Counted from the first letter of the stretch, positions 52,202 to 62,544 are shown. The stretch is 64,000 bases of DNA from Tepidisphaeraceae bacterium (GCA_035998445.1 DASYHQ010000063.1:24580-88579), one strand, 5' to 3'. The notes: generated from the letters alone by a model not told the origin. Numbers and translations: made by a program.

Positions 52202-52861
52202 CTACTCCCACGAGAGCGTCGGGCGCACTTCGGCTTCGGCCTCGCGTGCGTGGAACAGTGCTGCGGGTGTGGCTGCCTTCTCTGCAGGCTTGGTAGCCAT
52301 TACGATAAAGGCGATCGTGCCGCCCTCGGCGGCGTCGATGTAGACCTTCATCGCTTCGCCGACGAAGGTGAGCTTGGCATCGCCGTCGGCAAGCGTCGCC
52401 GTGGCGATGGGCTGCACGCCTTTGGTGTCTGGGTCGGCATCGTAGGCGAGCTTCTCCTGCAGTCGGTTCCCGCTGGCGTCGACCGCGCTCTCCTTGCCCC
52501 CGCCGGCGTAGGCGGCCTCGTCCAGCGTGAGCTCCGCGGCGCCTGCGGTCACGCCGTACAGCTCGAACGTCCCGCTCGTGGCCGACTTGGCCGTCTTTGC
52601 CAGATGCAGCGTGAGGGTCGGATTGGCGATCGCCGCCGGCTTGTCGGCGGCCAGGTCGAAGCGAAGCACGGCGATGCGGTCGTTCTGTCCGGCGGGGTTG
52701 TCACTCTTGACCGCCAAGGTCTTCTGCGTGCCGAGATCGCCCGGCTTCCCGATATCGCGAATCTGAACGACGGAGTCTGCGACCGGCTCGGCGGTGCCGC
52801 CGTGGGCTTCGATAGCGACCAAACCCAGGACGATTGCGGCTGCGGTGGTGATGCGATTCAT
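52202..52861 (-). CDS. DNRLRE-type secreted protein
   Basis: A 219-residue protein from ATG 52861, overlapping the rhamnosidase stop (ATGA), with GGAGAGG just upstream. It starts with a signal peptide (TTAAAIVLGLVAIEAHG). The rest is a DNRLRE-like beta-sandwich: ADSVVQIRDIG, AVLRFDLAA, PTLTLHLAKTAKSATSGTFE, LYGVTAGA. These domains are usually wall- or carbohydrate-associated. It has no PEP-CTERM tail, unlike the related protein at 56,139-56,954. It is likely co-expressed with the rhamnosidase and GH5-like genes. Confidence 0.7.
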   Translation of the reverse strand: MNRITTAAAIVLGLVAIEAHGGTAEPVADSVVQIRDIGKPGDLGTQKTLAVKSDNPAGQNDRIAVLRFDLAADKPAAIANPTLTLHLAKTAKSATSGTFELYGVTAGAAELTLDEAAYAGGGKESAVDASGNRLQEKLAYDADPDTKGVQPIATATLADGDAKLTFVGEAMKVYIDAAEGGTIAFIVMATKPAEKAATPAALFHAREAEAEVRPTLSWE

Positions 52862-55143
52862 AATCCTCTCCAATGGTGGTGTCGTGCAAGTACGTCCTTC
52901 AACGGCTCAGGCGTCTCACGCGCCGCGAACGAGCCAAGCGCGACGTCGATCGGCGCGGCGCTCCACGGGTGACATCGCGAGTCGAGCGCGTCGCCGGCGA
53001 ACGATTCCCAGAGCGACGTCGCGCCAGCGTCGAGCATGGGGCGGTAACGCTTCAGGGTCTGTGCGAGCAATAGGTCGTCGAGCCCTGCGTCGCGGAGGGC
53101 GCGGACGGCGTACATCCAGAAGTAGGGCCCGCACCGGGCGACGTGCCGGTCGTCGCCGCCAATTAACCGCGCCAGCAGGTCGCGAGCCTCGCAGGTCTCG
53201 CACCAGCCGGCCAGCACCGCCCAGACGTTCGTCTGCTCGCTCACCTGCGGCAGACGCTCGCCGCCGACGACGCCGTCAGCGAACACGCCGTTCTGTTCGT
53301 CGAAAAAGCATCTCCGCGCCACGGTGCGTCGATTGTCTGCAGTCTGCCGCAGTTTCGCCGCCCGAGCGCGGTCACCGGCGGCCTCTTCCAGGTCGGCCAG
53401 CGCGCGTTCCGTGATCGACAGTAGCGCCTGCAGCGCCGCGTTGGTGCCGCGCCGGTCGATGCCGGGTTCCTCCAGGTTGTGCCAGCCCATCCCGGCGTGG
53501 TCGATGAATAGCGCCTGCATCGCCTGCCCGTCGGGCATCGCGGGGTCGTAGAGCTCCTCGCGAGCAGCGGACTTCGGCAGCGACGTGGCGTCGATCGGGC
53601 ACAGCCCTCGCGAGTCGAACTGCCGCTCGAACCACGCGTATACCCCGCGGGCTGCGCGCAAAGTGTCGCGAACCGTATCGAGGTCGCCGGTGTGACGGAA
53701 GTAGTCGCGCGTGCCGACGATCGCCAGCAGCTCGTAGTCCAGCAACATCTGCGGACCGGCCGACCAGACGACCGTTCGGATCAGCCCGTTCGCCGCCGGC
53801 CGGGCGAACTGGGCACGGGTCAGTTGCCGCCAGTAGCGGGCGTCGCCGGTGAGCGTGTAAACCCAACGCGCCACGGCGTGACCGTCGCCGATGTACGTTG
53901 CCTGCTCGCGAGTCGGACAGTCGATCAGCGCGTCCTGGCAGCCGAGGCGGACGGTGCGGATCGAAAGGGCGACAAGCGCGTCCAGCTCCGCGTCCCCAGC
54001 GACAAGCTCTTGCCACGCCAGGTCGGCCTCCGTCGCGCGCACGCCCGCATGTGTTACGTCGACCGCGCCAGTGAAGCCGCGGAGCATCACAGCGATGTAG
54101 CGAAAGCCGCTATAATCGATCGCCGCGTAATCAACCCGTCCACCGGGCGTAGTGATGCGGTTGGCGTAGCTGCCATGCTTCATCAGCAGTTGCGGCCGAC
54201 CGGCGTCGTCGAGGGATTCGGCGAAGCCGACGTCGATGACGCCGGGTCCGTCGCTCTCGAGCGCGACCATTGGCTCGCCGACGTACTCGGCTCCGAGGTC
54301 GAAGACCAGCGCGACGCCACCCGGTGGCGTGAGTCCACTGACGCACACGCACGATCCGTTTGCCTCGATCGCGACGGAACTGTCGCGATCCATTTGCGTC
54401 CATCCCGCGTCCATCAGCGATCGGCCATAGGCGGCGGTGCCGTCGAGGCCGGCGCGGTCGAGGGTCTGCGCGCCGGGCGCGAGGGGCTCAGGCGAATTGG
54501 CGATCGCGAAGCGGCCGATCAGTCGTTCAAATGAGACGTCTGTGTGCCTCAGCGGTGGGTGGGGGTTAGGGCCAACGTGCGCGACGAACGGCGGCGCTTC
54601 GAACGTCGGGGCGATCGGCCAGACCGCGTCGTCGAAGTCGGTTGCCTGCCAGCCAACGGGGTGGCGGCGAAGGTCGAGGTGTTCGACGTGCCCGATCACG
54701 AGTGTCCGCCGCGGCACGTCCGTCGCCAGGCCGGCATCGGGTGACACCCGCCAGGCGCCGCCGTCGTCTAACGGTCGGCCATCGGCGTCCAGGAACTGCG
54801 CCCACAGGCCCGGGTGCCCGGTCGGCACGGCGGCAAGGGTCGGGACGGTCGGATCGCAGACGAGCACGGCCAGCACGTTGCCTCCGGTGGCGGCGATTCG
54901 CGGGGTCAGGTCGAACGAGTCGTACAGCCTCTCATCGGGGTGATGCGGCGTCGGTCCTCGGCCGAGATATGCGCCGTCCAGCCACGCGTGATACCGACCC
55001 TCAGCGAACAGCCTGAGCCGCGCCGCGCCGGAACCGATCCGTCGCCGGAACAGCCGGAGGGCAGGTGCGTCGGTGGGGCCATCGCCCCAGATTGGACGCA
55101 CATCGAACGGGACGGCGGTGTCTGCTGCGTGGCGGTCGCTCAC
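52858..55143 (-). CDS. GH78 alpha-L-rhamnosidase
   Basis: About 760 residues. GTG 55143 overlaps the pseudopilin stop as GTGA; ATG 55158 is an in-frame alternative with no better ribosome binding site. Motifs of GH78 are visible near residues 408-425 (counted from 55158): [20 protein letters not shown], the DCPxRE(R/Q) box with catalytic acids downstream. The N-terminal third is beta-sandwich ([20 protein letters not shown]). The enzyme removes terminal rhamnose from polysaccharides. It has no signal peptide, so it probably acts in the cytoplasm on imported oligosaccharides, which fits the ABC importer nearby. Confidence 0.85.
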   Translation of the reverse strand: MSDRHAADTAVPFDVRPIWGDGPTDAPALRLFRRRIGSGAARLRLFAEGRYHAWLDGAYLGRGPTPHHPDERLYDSFDLTPRIAATGGNVLAVLVCDPTVPTLAAVPTGHPGLWAQFLDADGRPLDDGGAWRVSPDAGLATDVPRRTLVIGHVEHLDLRRHPVGWQATDFDDAVWPIAPTFEAPPFVAHVGPNPHPPLRHTDVSFERLIGRFAIANSPEPLAPGAQTLDRAGLDGTAAYGRSLMDAGWTQMDRDSSVAIEANGSCVCVSGLTPPGGVALVFDLGAEYVGEPMVALESDGPGVIDVGFAESLDDAGRPQLLMKHGSYANRITTPGGRVDYAAIDYSGFRYIAVMLRGFTGAVDVTHAGVRATEADLAWQELVAGDAELDALVALSIRTVRLGCQDALIDCPTREQATYIGDGHAVARWVYTLTGDARYWRQLTRAQFARPAANGLIRTVVWSAGPQMLLDYELLAIVGTRDYFRHTGDLDTVRDTLRAARGVYAWFERQFDSRGLCPIDATSLPKSAAREELYDPAMPDGQAMQALFIDHAGMGWHNLEEPGIDRRGTNAALQALLSITERALADLEEAAGDRARAAKLRQTADNRRTVARRCFFDEQNGVFADGVVGGERLPQVSEQTNVWAVLAGWCETCEARDLLARLIGGDDRHVARCGPYFWMYAVRALRDAGLDDLLLAQTLKRYRPMLDAGATSLWESFAGDALDSRCHPWSAAPIDVALGSFAARETPEPLKDVLARHHHWRGL

Positions 55144-56000
55144 GGTTGGACATTCCACGGGTCGAGCATGTCGCGCGTGATGCCCTTGCCGATCGTCGCA
55201 TCCAGCGTGGCGGCATGACCGTCAACGAAGACGGCATTCGCGCGGTTCTTCACGTGGGGGAAATACAGGCGCGCGTAAAGCGGATTCGGCGGGCCGCTGT
55301 ACGCGGGTGCCGAGTACATGCCTTGGCCGTACCGCACGGGGACGCGGCCGTCCCATTGGGTGGCGGCCACGCTCCAGTTCGAAGCGTTCTGATGTGGCCG
55401 CAGGACGGCCCAGCCGTCGGCCATATAGATCACCTCCGTCGCCCGCCGCACCTGCGTGATGCGCGGGATTGGGGAGGGTCGAGCGCCGATCGTTACGCGG
55501 TAGCTGAACACGTCGTTCACCGCGTACGTCACGCCCCCTCGGGCGACGCCGCCGATAAGCATGGGATACCCGTCCTTCAGGTCAATCGACGGGCAGGCGA
55601 GCTTCTCCATGATCGAGACGATTGCTTCGGTTTCCTCGAAGGCCGTCCCGGCAGAGTTGAGGTTGGGCGTGCCCGTCTTGCTGAGGTAGCGCGCAAGGCC
55701 AAACCACCAGCGGCCGTCGGCCGGCGAGTTTGGATCGCTGGGGTCGACGAGGTTCCAGCCGCGAAGGGTGAACTTGTTGTCGTTGGCGTACATGGATCCA
55801 GCCAGGCCGATCTGGCGGAGATTGCTCAGGCACTGGACCGTGTTCGCCGAGGCCCGGGCGCGGCCGACGGCCGGCAGCAGGATGGAGATCAGCACCGCGA
55901 TGATGCCGATGACGACGAGCAACTCAACGAGCGTAAAGCCCGCCCGGCGCGCGGCGGCCCGGCTCGGGCAATCAACGGATTGTGGGTGAATGCATGGCAT
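55140..56000 (-). CDS. Pseudopilin-like secreted protein
   Basis: A 286-residue protein from ATG 56000 with GAGGAG six bases upstream; the longer open frame is not protein-like. The prepilin motif [20 protein letters not shown] lies at about 20-39. The C-terminus has [13 protein letters not shown], the DGH end typical of planctomycete pseudopilins. Its stop overlaps the GH78 start. In planctomycete carbohydrate loci such proteins are common beside hydrolases and may help anchor or guide polymers at the surface; that role is inference. Confidence 0.8.
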   Translation of the reverse strand: MPCIHPQSVDCPSRAAARRAGFTLVELLVVIGIIAVLISILLPAVGRARASANTVQCLSNLRQIGLAGSMYANDNKFTLRGWNLVDPSDPNSPADGRWWFGLARYLSKTGTPNLNSAGTAFEETEAIVSIMEKLACPSIDLKDGYPMLIGGVARGGVTYAVNDVFSYRVTIGARPSPIPRITQVRRATEVIYMADGWAVLRPHQNASNWSVAATQWDGRVPVRYGQGMYSAPAYSGPPNPLYARLYFPHVKNRANAVFVDGHAATLDATIGKGITRDMLDPWNVQP

Positions 56001-56138
56001 GGCGATCTCCTCGGTCAACGGTACAACTTCCGAGCCGCGACACGAGCCGTGGCCACACTCCGAATCGCAGGCGCGCCCGCTAAGGTACGCCAGCGAGTTT
56101 GCGAGATGATTCACTGCGCAGCGGCGAATCGGCCCGGC

Positions 56139-56954
56139 TCAAGCCCGCCGCGCTCGGCGGAGCAAGCCGAGGCCACCGAGGCCAAGCAGCCCAAGGCTGG
56201 CCGGCTCGGGGACGACGGTGACGTTCAGGGTCGGACCGGCGACGGAAAGGGTCGCCGTCTCGCTCGAGGCGAATTCGAAGCGCTGCGTCGCGTTAGCGCC
56301 AGTCGTCGTGAGCGAAAGGATGAAAGCAACGTCATCGTCCGTATCGTTCACGTTCGTCGTGAATCCGCTCAGGAACGTGTCGAGCGCCGGGCTAGAGAAT
56401 GTGAGTACGGTCCCGTTGGCCGTCGTGCTAGGTGCCAATGCCAGCGTCGCCACCTGCGTCGCCCGAATTATTTCGGGATTCGCATTCGTATCGCTCTCAC
56501 GCACGAGATTGCCGCTCGTGTCCAACGCCGAAGTGGTCGACGTCGTGGCGGTATACGTCATGTCGTTGAGGTTGTCCTCGAGCGCCGAGTTCGCCACACC
56601 GAACAAGTTGAAGTTGTATGCCGTGCCGGCCGTGCCCGTCTGGCCGGTAATCGTAAAGCTAACCGATGACGTGCCGACGGTCGGGCCGGTGCCAAGCGAG
56701 GACAGGTCGAAGCGGACGATGCTCGCGCGGTCGTTGCCTGCATTGGTTCCGGTGGTGCCGCTGGAGATGGCGACGGTATCGCCGGCATGCAGTGCGCCGG
56801 AAGCACCTCGAGCTGACGGGGTTCCGGCGAAATCGGTGCGGGAGACCCACGAGTCGTCCACCGCAGTGAGGGTGGCCGCAGTTGCAGACGTGGCGAGTCC
56901 GCCTACCACAAGGGCGGCGGCGGCGGACAGGACAAGGCAAGACTTCTTACTCAT
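56139..56954 (-). CDS. PEP-CTERM DNRLRE-like protein
   Basis: About 271 residues. GGAGG lies six bases before ATG 56954; ATG 56957 adds one residue. The signal peptide is VLSAAAALVVGGLATSATA. The mature domain is a DNRLRE-like beta-sandwich (AVDDSWVSRTDFAGTPSARG, RASIVRFDLSSLGTGPTVGT). The C-terminus is a PEP-CTERM tail (VPEPASLGLLGLGGLGLLRR, then basic residues). It is directly downstream of the LacI regulator, and its neighbours degrade rhamnose-containing polymers. Confidence 0.85.
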   Translation of the reverse strand: MSKKSCLVLSAAAALVVGGLATSATAATLTAVDDSWVSRTDFAGTPSARGASGALHAGDTVAISSGTTGTNAGNDRASIVRFDLSSLGTGPTVGTSSVSFTITGQTGTAGTAYNFNLFGVANSALEDNLNDMTYTATTSTTSALDTSGNLVRESDTNANPEIIRATQVATLALAPSTTANGTVLTFSSPALDTFLSGFTTNVNDTDDDVAFILSLTTTGANATQRFEFASSETATLSVAGPTLNVTVVPEPASLGLLGLGGLGLLRRARRA

Positions 56955-56989
56955 CATACTCCTCCAGGGGGTAAAGCATCACGAGCCGG

Positions 56990-58075
56990 TTAGCCCGCGT
57001 TGTGAAGGGACATCGGAACCACACCATCAGATATGGGAAGATCGGCAGGGAGTCCGGCATTGACCGGGAGCGCCGGGATAGCAACGGTCAATTGCCCCGG
57101 CATGGCGTCGCCGCGCATGCGTCCGACGAGGCGTTGGACGGCGACACGGCCTAACTGCTCGGGTTGCAAATCGAACGTCGCCGGCGCCGGCACCACGCCG
57201 GCCAAGGCCGAGGCGTCGTTGTCGCACGAGATGACGGGCGCCTCGTTCATCAGATCGAATCCGAGGCGCCGGCACTCGCGCTCGAGTATCACCAGGTGCC
57301 GGTCGCACGCCACGAACAGGCCCGCGCGAGTCAGGTCCATCTGCTTCAGCAGAGCGGCGGCCTCGGCGGCGCGCTGGTCACGCGAGGCAGCTGGATCAAG
57401 CCCGGGTGTCGGACGCGGGGCGATCACCGTTAGCCGCACGTCGAGGTGCTCGGTTTCGTCGCGGAAGGCCGTTCGGCGCTGTTCGTAAGCGGGGTGCGGC
57501 ACGTCGAGGTTGACGTAGACAAGATCGCTCCGGCCATGGCCGACCAAGTAGGCGGCGGCGTCGCGGGCGATCTGGGCGTGGTCGGTGCGGACTCGGTCGC
57601 CCCAATCGGTCGGGCCGTGCGAGCCGATCCAGACGACGGGCTTAGCCCGCAGGTCGTCGAGTACGGCGCGCTCGTGAAAGCTGATGACCAACAGCCCGTC
57701 CGACCGCTCGACCGCGCGGGCCGTTTCGGCAACGTTGCCGGGCTCGGTAAAGCAGACGGACAGATCAAGTGCACAACCGCGCAACTCGTCGGCGGCGCCC
57801 TGCATCACGCCGATCAGGATCGGGTTCTGCGAGCGGCGCGCGGTCGGCTCGCTACGCGGGCAGAGCAGCGTGACCGTGCCCGTGTAGACTCCGTCCGCCG
57901 ACCGTGGCCGGCGGCCCGGTCGCGAGCTGATCGGCCGCGGCGTGTAACCCAACTCCGCCATCGCGCGATGAACGGCTTCGACCGTTTCGGGCGTGACGTG
58001 CGGACGCTTATTGATGACGTTGGACACCGTCGCGTGTGACACGCCGGCCGCCCGGGCTACTCGAATGATCGACAC
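56990..58075 (-). CDS. LacI-family transcription regulator
   Basis: A 361-residue protein starting at GTG 58075 with GGAGG five bases upstream. Residues 4-50 are the LacI HTH (VARAAGVSHATVSNVINKRP, HVTPETVEAVHRAMAELGYT). The rest is a periplasmic-binding-protein-like sensor (LLVISFHERAVLDDLRAKPV, GLFVACDRHLVILERECRRL). It probably binds a sugar released from the polysaccharide and controls the whole locus. I could not find a convincing palindromic operator near the neighbouring promoters. Confidence 0.85.
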   Translation of the reverse strand: MSIIRVARAAGVSHATVSNVINKRPHVTPETVEAVHRAMAELGYTPRPISSRPGRRPRSADGVYTGTVTLLCPRSEPTARRSQNPILIGVMQGAADELRGCALDLSVCFTEPGNVAETARAVERSDGLLVISFHERAVLDDLRAKPVVWIGSHGPTDWGDRVRTDHAQIARDAAAYLVGHGRSDLVYVNLDVPHPAYEQRRTAFRDETEHLDVRLTVIAPRPTPGLDPAASRDQRAAEAAALLKQMDLTRAGLFVACDRHLVILERECRRLGFDLMNEAPVISCDNDASALAGVVPAPATFDLQPEQLGRVAVQRLVGRMRGDAMPGQLTVAIPALPVNAGLPADLPISDGVVPMSLHNAG

Positions 58076-58093
58076 GCATGCCTCCGGTATTCT

Positions 58094-59071
58094 CTATTTC
58101 GTTGCGCCTTGCGACCGTCCAAGGGCCGGATCGCGCGGGCGGTCGCTGAACCAAACGTCATCTAGGTACAGGGTCTGGTCGGCCTGTTGCGCTTTGCGAT
58201 AGATGCCGAATCGCAAGTCCATGGCGTCAAGCGCCTCGAAGCCGAGTGCCACGTCGGTCCGCGGAAAGTTCCCAATGTCGAGCGTTTCATCGGCCACGAC
58301 ATTGCCATCGATCCACATCCGGAAGTGGCCAGTGATGTCGTCCTTGCTATGTGACAACATCACATTGTAAGTGAAATCGTGCCATTTTCCGGGAATGAGA
58401 TTGTCGAGGTCGAGCGAAGTCCGCGAGCCATCGCTCTTGGTCACCACATAAAGCGACCATTGCGCCGGCTCCCCGGCCTTTACGGGGTGAAACGACATCG
58501 CCGATGGGATGCCCCACTCGACGTTTTTAGCCTTGCCCACCGTGTGGGGCTGCCATAGCTGGTTGATGTGAAGCCATTGACCCGGTGCGGGGGGCTGCGA
58601 CGACGGATCGATGAAAATCTTCACGCCGTACCAGCGGTCTTCACCAAAGCGGAACGGCTGGCGTCCGAGCTCGGGATCACCGCGCCCGTGCTTAACGCGA
58701 AGTTCGACGCGGTCGCGATCCGTCCCTGGGTTCGCGACCGCGGAAAGTTTAAGCGATCGTGATCCGCTGGCCGCCTGATCGGTGCTCAGCACAGGGTCGA
58801 GCGAGGCTCCTGACGCGGGCATGTCGAACCGCATGCCGTCCTCGATGTAAAAGTGATAACGGTTTGGCCCGGAAGTCTTTACAGCGTTAAGTTCGAGCGC
58901 AGCCCCGTCGGATGTCTCAAACCCCAAGTCAATGGGCACGAACGCTGGCTTGGTTGTGGGCAATGTGGTAGCCGGCGCCACGGCGCCGTTGGTCTGGCCG
59001 GAAGCGCTAGAAACAATCGCGGTTGCGGTCACCGCAAATACGGTCGCGATGAGGGCCGGTCGGTTCAGCAT
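58094..59071 (-). CDS. Polysaccharide lyase-like secreted protein
   Basis: A 325-residue protein from ATG 59071. The signal peptide is ALIATVFAVTATAIVSSASG. The mature part is a beta-jelly-roll of the heparin-lyase-I/polysaccharide-lyase type: SGSRSLKLSA, RVELRVKHGRGDPELGRQPF, WLHINQLWQPH, WHDFTYNVMLSHSKDDITGH, MWIDGN. Such lyases cut uronic-acid polysaccharides by beta-elimination. The pairing with a rhamnosidase suggests a rhamnose- and uronate-containing polymer such as rhamnogalacturonan or ulvan, which is inference. Confidence 0.7.
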   Translation of the reverse strand: MLNRPALIATVFAVTATAIVSSASGQTNGAVAPATTLPTTKPAFVPIDLGFETSDGAALELNAVKTSGPNRYHFYIEDGMRFDMPASGASLDPVLSTDQAASGSRSLKLSAVANPGTDRDRVELRVKHGRGDPELGRQPFRFGEDRWYGVKIFIDPSSQPPAPGQWLHINQLWQPHTVGKAKNVEWGIPSAMSFHPVKAGEPAQWSLYVVTKSDGSRTSLDLDNLIPGKWHDFTYNVMLSHSKDDITGHFRMWIDGNVVADETLDIGNFPRTDVALGFEALDAMDLRFGIYRKAQQADQTLYLDDVWFSDRPRDPALGRSQGATK

Positions 59072-59220
59072 GGATCGCTCCGTAAAGGTCTGCTTCTAAA
59101 CACCACGTCTTTGTCCAACAAAGCCACGGTCGGCCGTTCGGCCACTCTCAAGTTATAACATTATTGGTTATTGTCAATGAAAAAAAAGAACATTGCAAAA
59201 CGAGGAGGCGTGTCGTAGTT

Positions 59221-62200
59221 TTGCATATCTTGCTGGAGGAGCCCGTTAACAATCGTGAGCGCGAGGTCCACCATCCGTCTTTTGGCGACCGGTGGACGTG
59301 GGTGGTGTTGCGCTGGGCGCTCCTGCCGGTCGCGGGACTGGTGGCGGTCAGCGTGATGGTGCTGGCGATGGGGCTGTTGCTTTCGGCAATGGCGACATCG
59401 TCGAGCGACCCGTCGTCGCCGGCGGCTTCGCTGGAGATTGGTGACGGCAACAAGGGCAAGACCGCGACGCGAGCAGATCTGGTAGCTCGACAATCGGCGG
59501 CAGCCAGCCCTGCAGAGAAGGATCCACCGCTGTTGAGCCCGCTGGTTGCGGCCGGCCAGCTTCCGCCTTTACCCGAGCGTCTACCCGTCGATCCCCGCGT
59601 AATGAACGGTGCGGACTCACCGGGCCGCTATGGTGGCACTTGGCTGCGCCTGGCGACCGGTGAATCGGACGTCGCGGTCATCGAAAACCGCCTGTCGATG
59701 GCCACCCCGCTCCGGTGGACGCCGATCGGCGACGACCTCGTGCCGCACGTCTGCTCGCAGGTCGATGAGCTGGATGGTGGACGTACGTTCGTCCTCCACC
59801 TGCGGCCGGGCCACAAGTGGTCCGATGGTGCGCCGTTCACCACCGCCGATGCGATGTATTGGTGGGAGCACGAGATCAACGACGCCGGTCTCGGTGGTGG
59901 GCAGGCGCCCGACTGGCTGGTGCATGCTGGGCAGACTGCCACGCTGGAAGCCCCCGATACCACGCGGCTGCGGATTCGATTCGCCACGCCGAATGGCCCC
60001 TTTCGTCAGCGGCTGGCGTCGATCTTCGCGTACGAGCTGTTCAGTGCGCCAGCGCACTACCTTCGGCCGCTGCATCCGACGCTGGGCGACCAGGCGTTGA
60101 TCGCGCGTGCGATGCGTGACGCGAGCGTCGCCAGTCCGCTGTCGCTTTACAAGTCGCTCAAGCGATGGAGCAACCCCGCCCATCCGCGGTTGTGGCCGTG
60201 GGTCTACCGCACCTTCAGCAGCAGCGCGCCGCACGTGTTCGTCCGCAATCCGTTTTACTTCGCCGTTGACGCCCATGGGAGACAGTTACCTTATCTCGAC
60301 CGCGTGCAGTTCGACGTCCGCTCGGGCGAACTGCTGACTCTGTCGGCCAGCGAAGGGGGCGCGTCGATGCAGGCGCGGCACCTGCGGTTCGACAAGTTCA
60401 CCGACCTAATGACCCAGCGCGATGCCGGTGATTACGACGTGTACCAGTGGCAGTCGGCGGCGGGCTCGTCGTGGGTCATCAACCCGAACTTGAATCGCGC
60501 GACGCCGGAAGGCGACCCCGCGGCGGCCGACAAGGCGCGGCTGCTGGCAGAGGCGGACTTTCGGCGGGCGCTGTCGGTCGCGATCGACCGCAAGCGAATC
60601 GTGCGGGCGGAGTACGTCGATCGGGTCCGGCCTGCGCAAGTGGCGCCGCCGGTCGGGTCGCCGTTCTACGACGCCGCGCTGCAGAGCGCGAACACGCAGT
60701 ACGACCCTTCCGCTGCCGAGGCGATGCTCGACGCGCTGGGGTTCGTGCGGCCGCGGCCGGGCGCGATGCGGCAACTGGACGGCCGGGCGCTTACGTTCTT
60801 CCTCGATTACAGCGCCTTCACCGGGCCGGGGCCCGTGCAGTTTGTGGTCGACGACTGGGCCGCGGTCGGCGTGCGGGCGATCCCGAGGGAGCGGGCGCGG
60901 TCGCTGTTCATGATGGGTCGCGACGCCCGCACGAGCGATCTCCTCATCTGGACCGGCGAGAGCGAGGCGCGGCCACTGCTAAGCCCGCGGTCCTTCGTGC
61001 CGTTCGGCACCGAGTCGTTCTGGGCGGTCGGCTGGGGAAAGTGGTTCGCCGGTGGCGGCCTGCGAGACGACGTCGCTGCCCGCGCCGCCGGTGGAGTCCG
61101 CCCGCCTGATGGGCACCCGGCGCTGGAGGCCATGCGTTTGTACGAAGCGGCCCTCTCGGCGACGGAAGAAGTGCAACGCCGCGAGCTCTTTGGGCGCCTC
61201 GCCGCGATCGCGGCCGAGAATGTCTGGACCATCAGCGTCGCCGAGTCGCCGCCGCAACTGGTGGTCGTCGATCGCGACCTGAGGAACGTGCCGCGGCAAG
61301 CCACCGACGGCGTGATCTTCGGCAGCCCGGGCCACACCGGGATGGAGACGTTCTACTTTGCGACGAAGTACGACTCGACTGGTGCGACCGAAGCGGCCCG
61401 TGCGTCTGTGCTCTACATGAGCGACGCCGCCGTCGCCCGCCGTGCCGGCAGCGCCGAGCCTGCGGCTGGCTCGTCGGGACGATGGTGGGTGCTTGGGACG
61501 CTCGCGGTGCTCGGCGCGGTCGGCGCGCGCTATCCGTTTATCGGTCGCCGCGTGCTGATCATGGTGCCGACGCTCGCGGTCCTATCGGTGGCGATCTTCA
61601 CGATCATCCAGCTCCCGCCCGGCGACTTCCTGACGACGCAACTGGCGCAGCTCGAAGCCTCCGGCGACCCGACGGCGGATCGACAGATCGCGGAGCTCAA
61701 GCAGGCGTTCCACTTCGACGATTCACTGCTGAGCCGCTACTGCCGATGGGTCGGGCTGACGTGGTTCACCAGCTTCGACGCCACCGATGCCGGCCTCCTT
61801 CAGGGCGATCTCGGGCGCTCGATGCAGACGGGCCGGCCCGTCAACGAAATGGTCGGTGACCGACTGACGCTAACGCTCGGCATCACGCTCGGCACGATCG
61901 CGCTGACCTGGCTGATCGCGCTGCCCGTCGGCATCTACTCCGCCGTGCGCCAGTACACCGCCGGCGATTACGCGGTCACGCTCGTCAGCTTTCTCGGCAT
62001 GTGCGTGCCGCCGTTCCTTCTCGCGCTGATCCTCATGGCCGTCACCGGAACCAGTGGGCTGTTCTCGCCGGAGTACGTCGCCCAGCCGGACTGGACGGCA
62101 GGCAAGCTGCTCGACCTGTTAAAGCACCTGTGGATTCCCGTGCTCGTGCTCGCGCTCGATGGCACCGGCGGGATGATTCGGGTGATGCGGGCCAACATGC

Positions 62201-62544
62201 TCGACGAGCTGCGGAAGCCCTACGTCACCACCGCCCGCGCCAAGGGCATGCGACCGATGCGGCTGGTGCTTCGCTACCCGATGCGGCTGGCGCTCAACCC
62301 GTTCATCTCACGCGTCGGCAACCTCTTTCCGCAACTCATCAGCGGCGGGGCGATCGTCGCTATCGTACTAAGCCTGCCCACCGTCGGGCCGCTAATGCTT
62401 GAGGCGCTGCTGAATCAGGACATGTACCTCGCCGGCTCCCTATTGATGGTGCTGAGCGTGCTGGGCATTGTCGGCACGTTGGTCAGCGATCTGTTGCTGG
62501 TCGCGCTCGATCCGCGCATCCGGTTTGGCGGAGGGACGCGATGA
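59221..62544 (+). CDS. ABC importer: substrate-binding protein fused to permease
   Basis: About 1,107 residues; the open frame begins at 59164, and TTG 59221 follows a GAGGAGG, but the exact start is uncertain. After an N-terminal membrane segment (LPVAGLVAVSVMVLAMGLLL), residues about 130-740 are an SBP_bac_5 peptide-binding domain (GRTFVLHLRPGHKWSDGAPF, DFRRALSVAIDRKRIVRAEY). A DppB-type permease follows from about 775, with the EAA loop in TARAKGMRPMRLVLRYPMRL. The fusion is, to my knowledge, typical of planctomycetes. It probably imports oligosaccharides or peptides with the next two genes; its stop overlaps the next ATG. Confidence 0.85.
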   Translation: MHILLEEPVNNREREVHHPSFGDRWTWVVLRWALLPVAGLVAVSVMVLAMGLLLSAMATSSSDPSSPAASLEIGDGNKGKTATRADLVARQSAAASPAEKDPPLLSPLVAAGQLPPLPERLPVDPRVMNGADSPGRYGGTWLRLATGESDVAVIENRLSMATPLRWTPIGDDLVPHVCSQVDELDGGRTFVLHLRPGHKWSDGAPFTTADAMYWWEHEINDAGLGGGQAPDWLVHAGQTATLEAPDTTRLRIRFATPNGPFRQRLASIFAYELFSAPAHYLRPLHPTLGDQALIARAMRDASVASPLSLYKSLKRWSNPAHPRLWPWVYRTFSSSAPHVFVRNPFYFAVDAHGRQLPYLDRVQFDVRSGELLTLSASEGGASMQARHLRFDKFTDLMTQRDAGDYDVYQWQSAAGSSWVINPNLNRATPEGDPAAADKARLLAEADFRRALSVAIDRKRIVRAEYVDRVRPAQVAPPVGSPFYDAALQSANTQYDPSAAEAMLDALGFVRPRPGAMRQLDGRALTFFLDYSAFTGPGPVQFVVDDWAAVGVRAIPRERARSLFMMGRDARTSDLLIWTGESEARPLLSPRSFVPFGTESFWAVGWGKWFAGGGLRDDVAARAAGGVRPPDGHPALEAMRLYEAALSATEEVQRRELFGRLAAIAAENVWTISVAESPPQLVVVDRDLRNVPRQATDGVIFGSPGHTGMETFYFATKYDSTGATEAARASVLYMSDAAVARRAGSAEPAAGSSGRWWVLGTLAVLGAVGARYPFIGRRVLIMVPTLAVLSVAIFTIIQLPPGDFLTTQLAQLEASGDPTADRQIAELKQAFHFDDSLLSRYCRWVGLTWFTSFDATDAGLLQGDLGRSMQTGRPVNEMVGDRLTLTLGITLGTIALTWLIALPVGIYSAVRQYTAGDYAVTLVSFLGMCVPPFLLALILMAVTGTSGLFSPEYVAQPDWTAGKLLDLLKHLWIPVLVLALDGTGGMIRVMRANMLDELRKPYVTTARAKGMRPMRLVLRYPMRLALNPFISRVGNLFPQLISGGAIVAIVLSLPTVGPLMLEALLNQDMYLAGSLLMVLSVLGIVGTLVSDLLLVALDPRIRFGGGTR

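Noticed and set aside
55065..56669. 534-codon plus-strand open frame
   Set aside because: It is antisense to GH78, pseudopilin and PEP-CTERM genes and has an Arg/Ala-rich shadow composition.
59152..59177. Possible minus-strand promoter TTGACA/TATAAC upstream of the lyase gene
   Set aside because: The spacer is only 14 bases, too short for a typical sigma-70 promoter.
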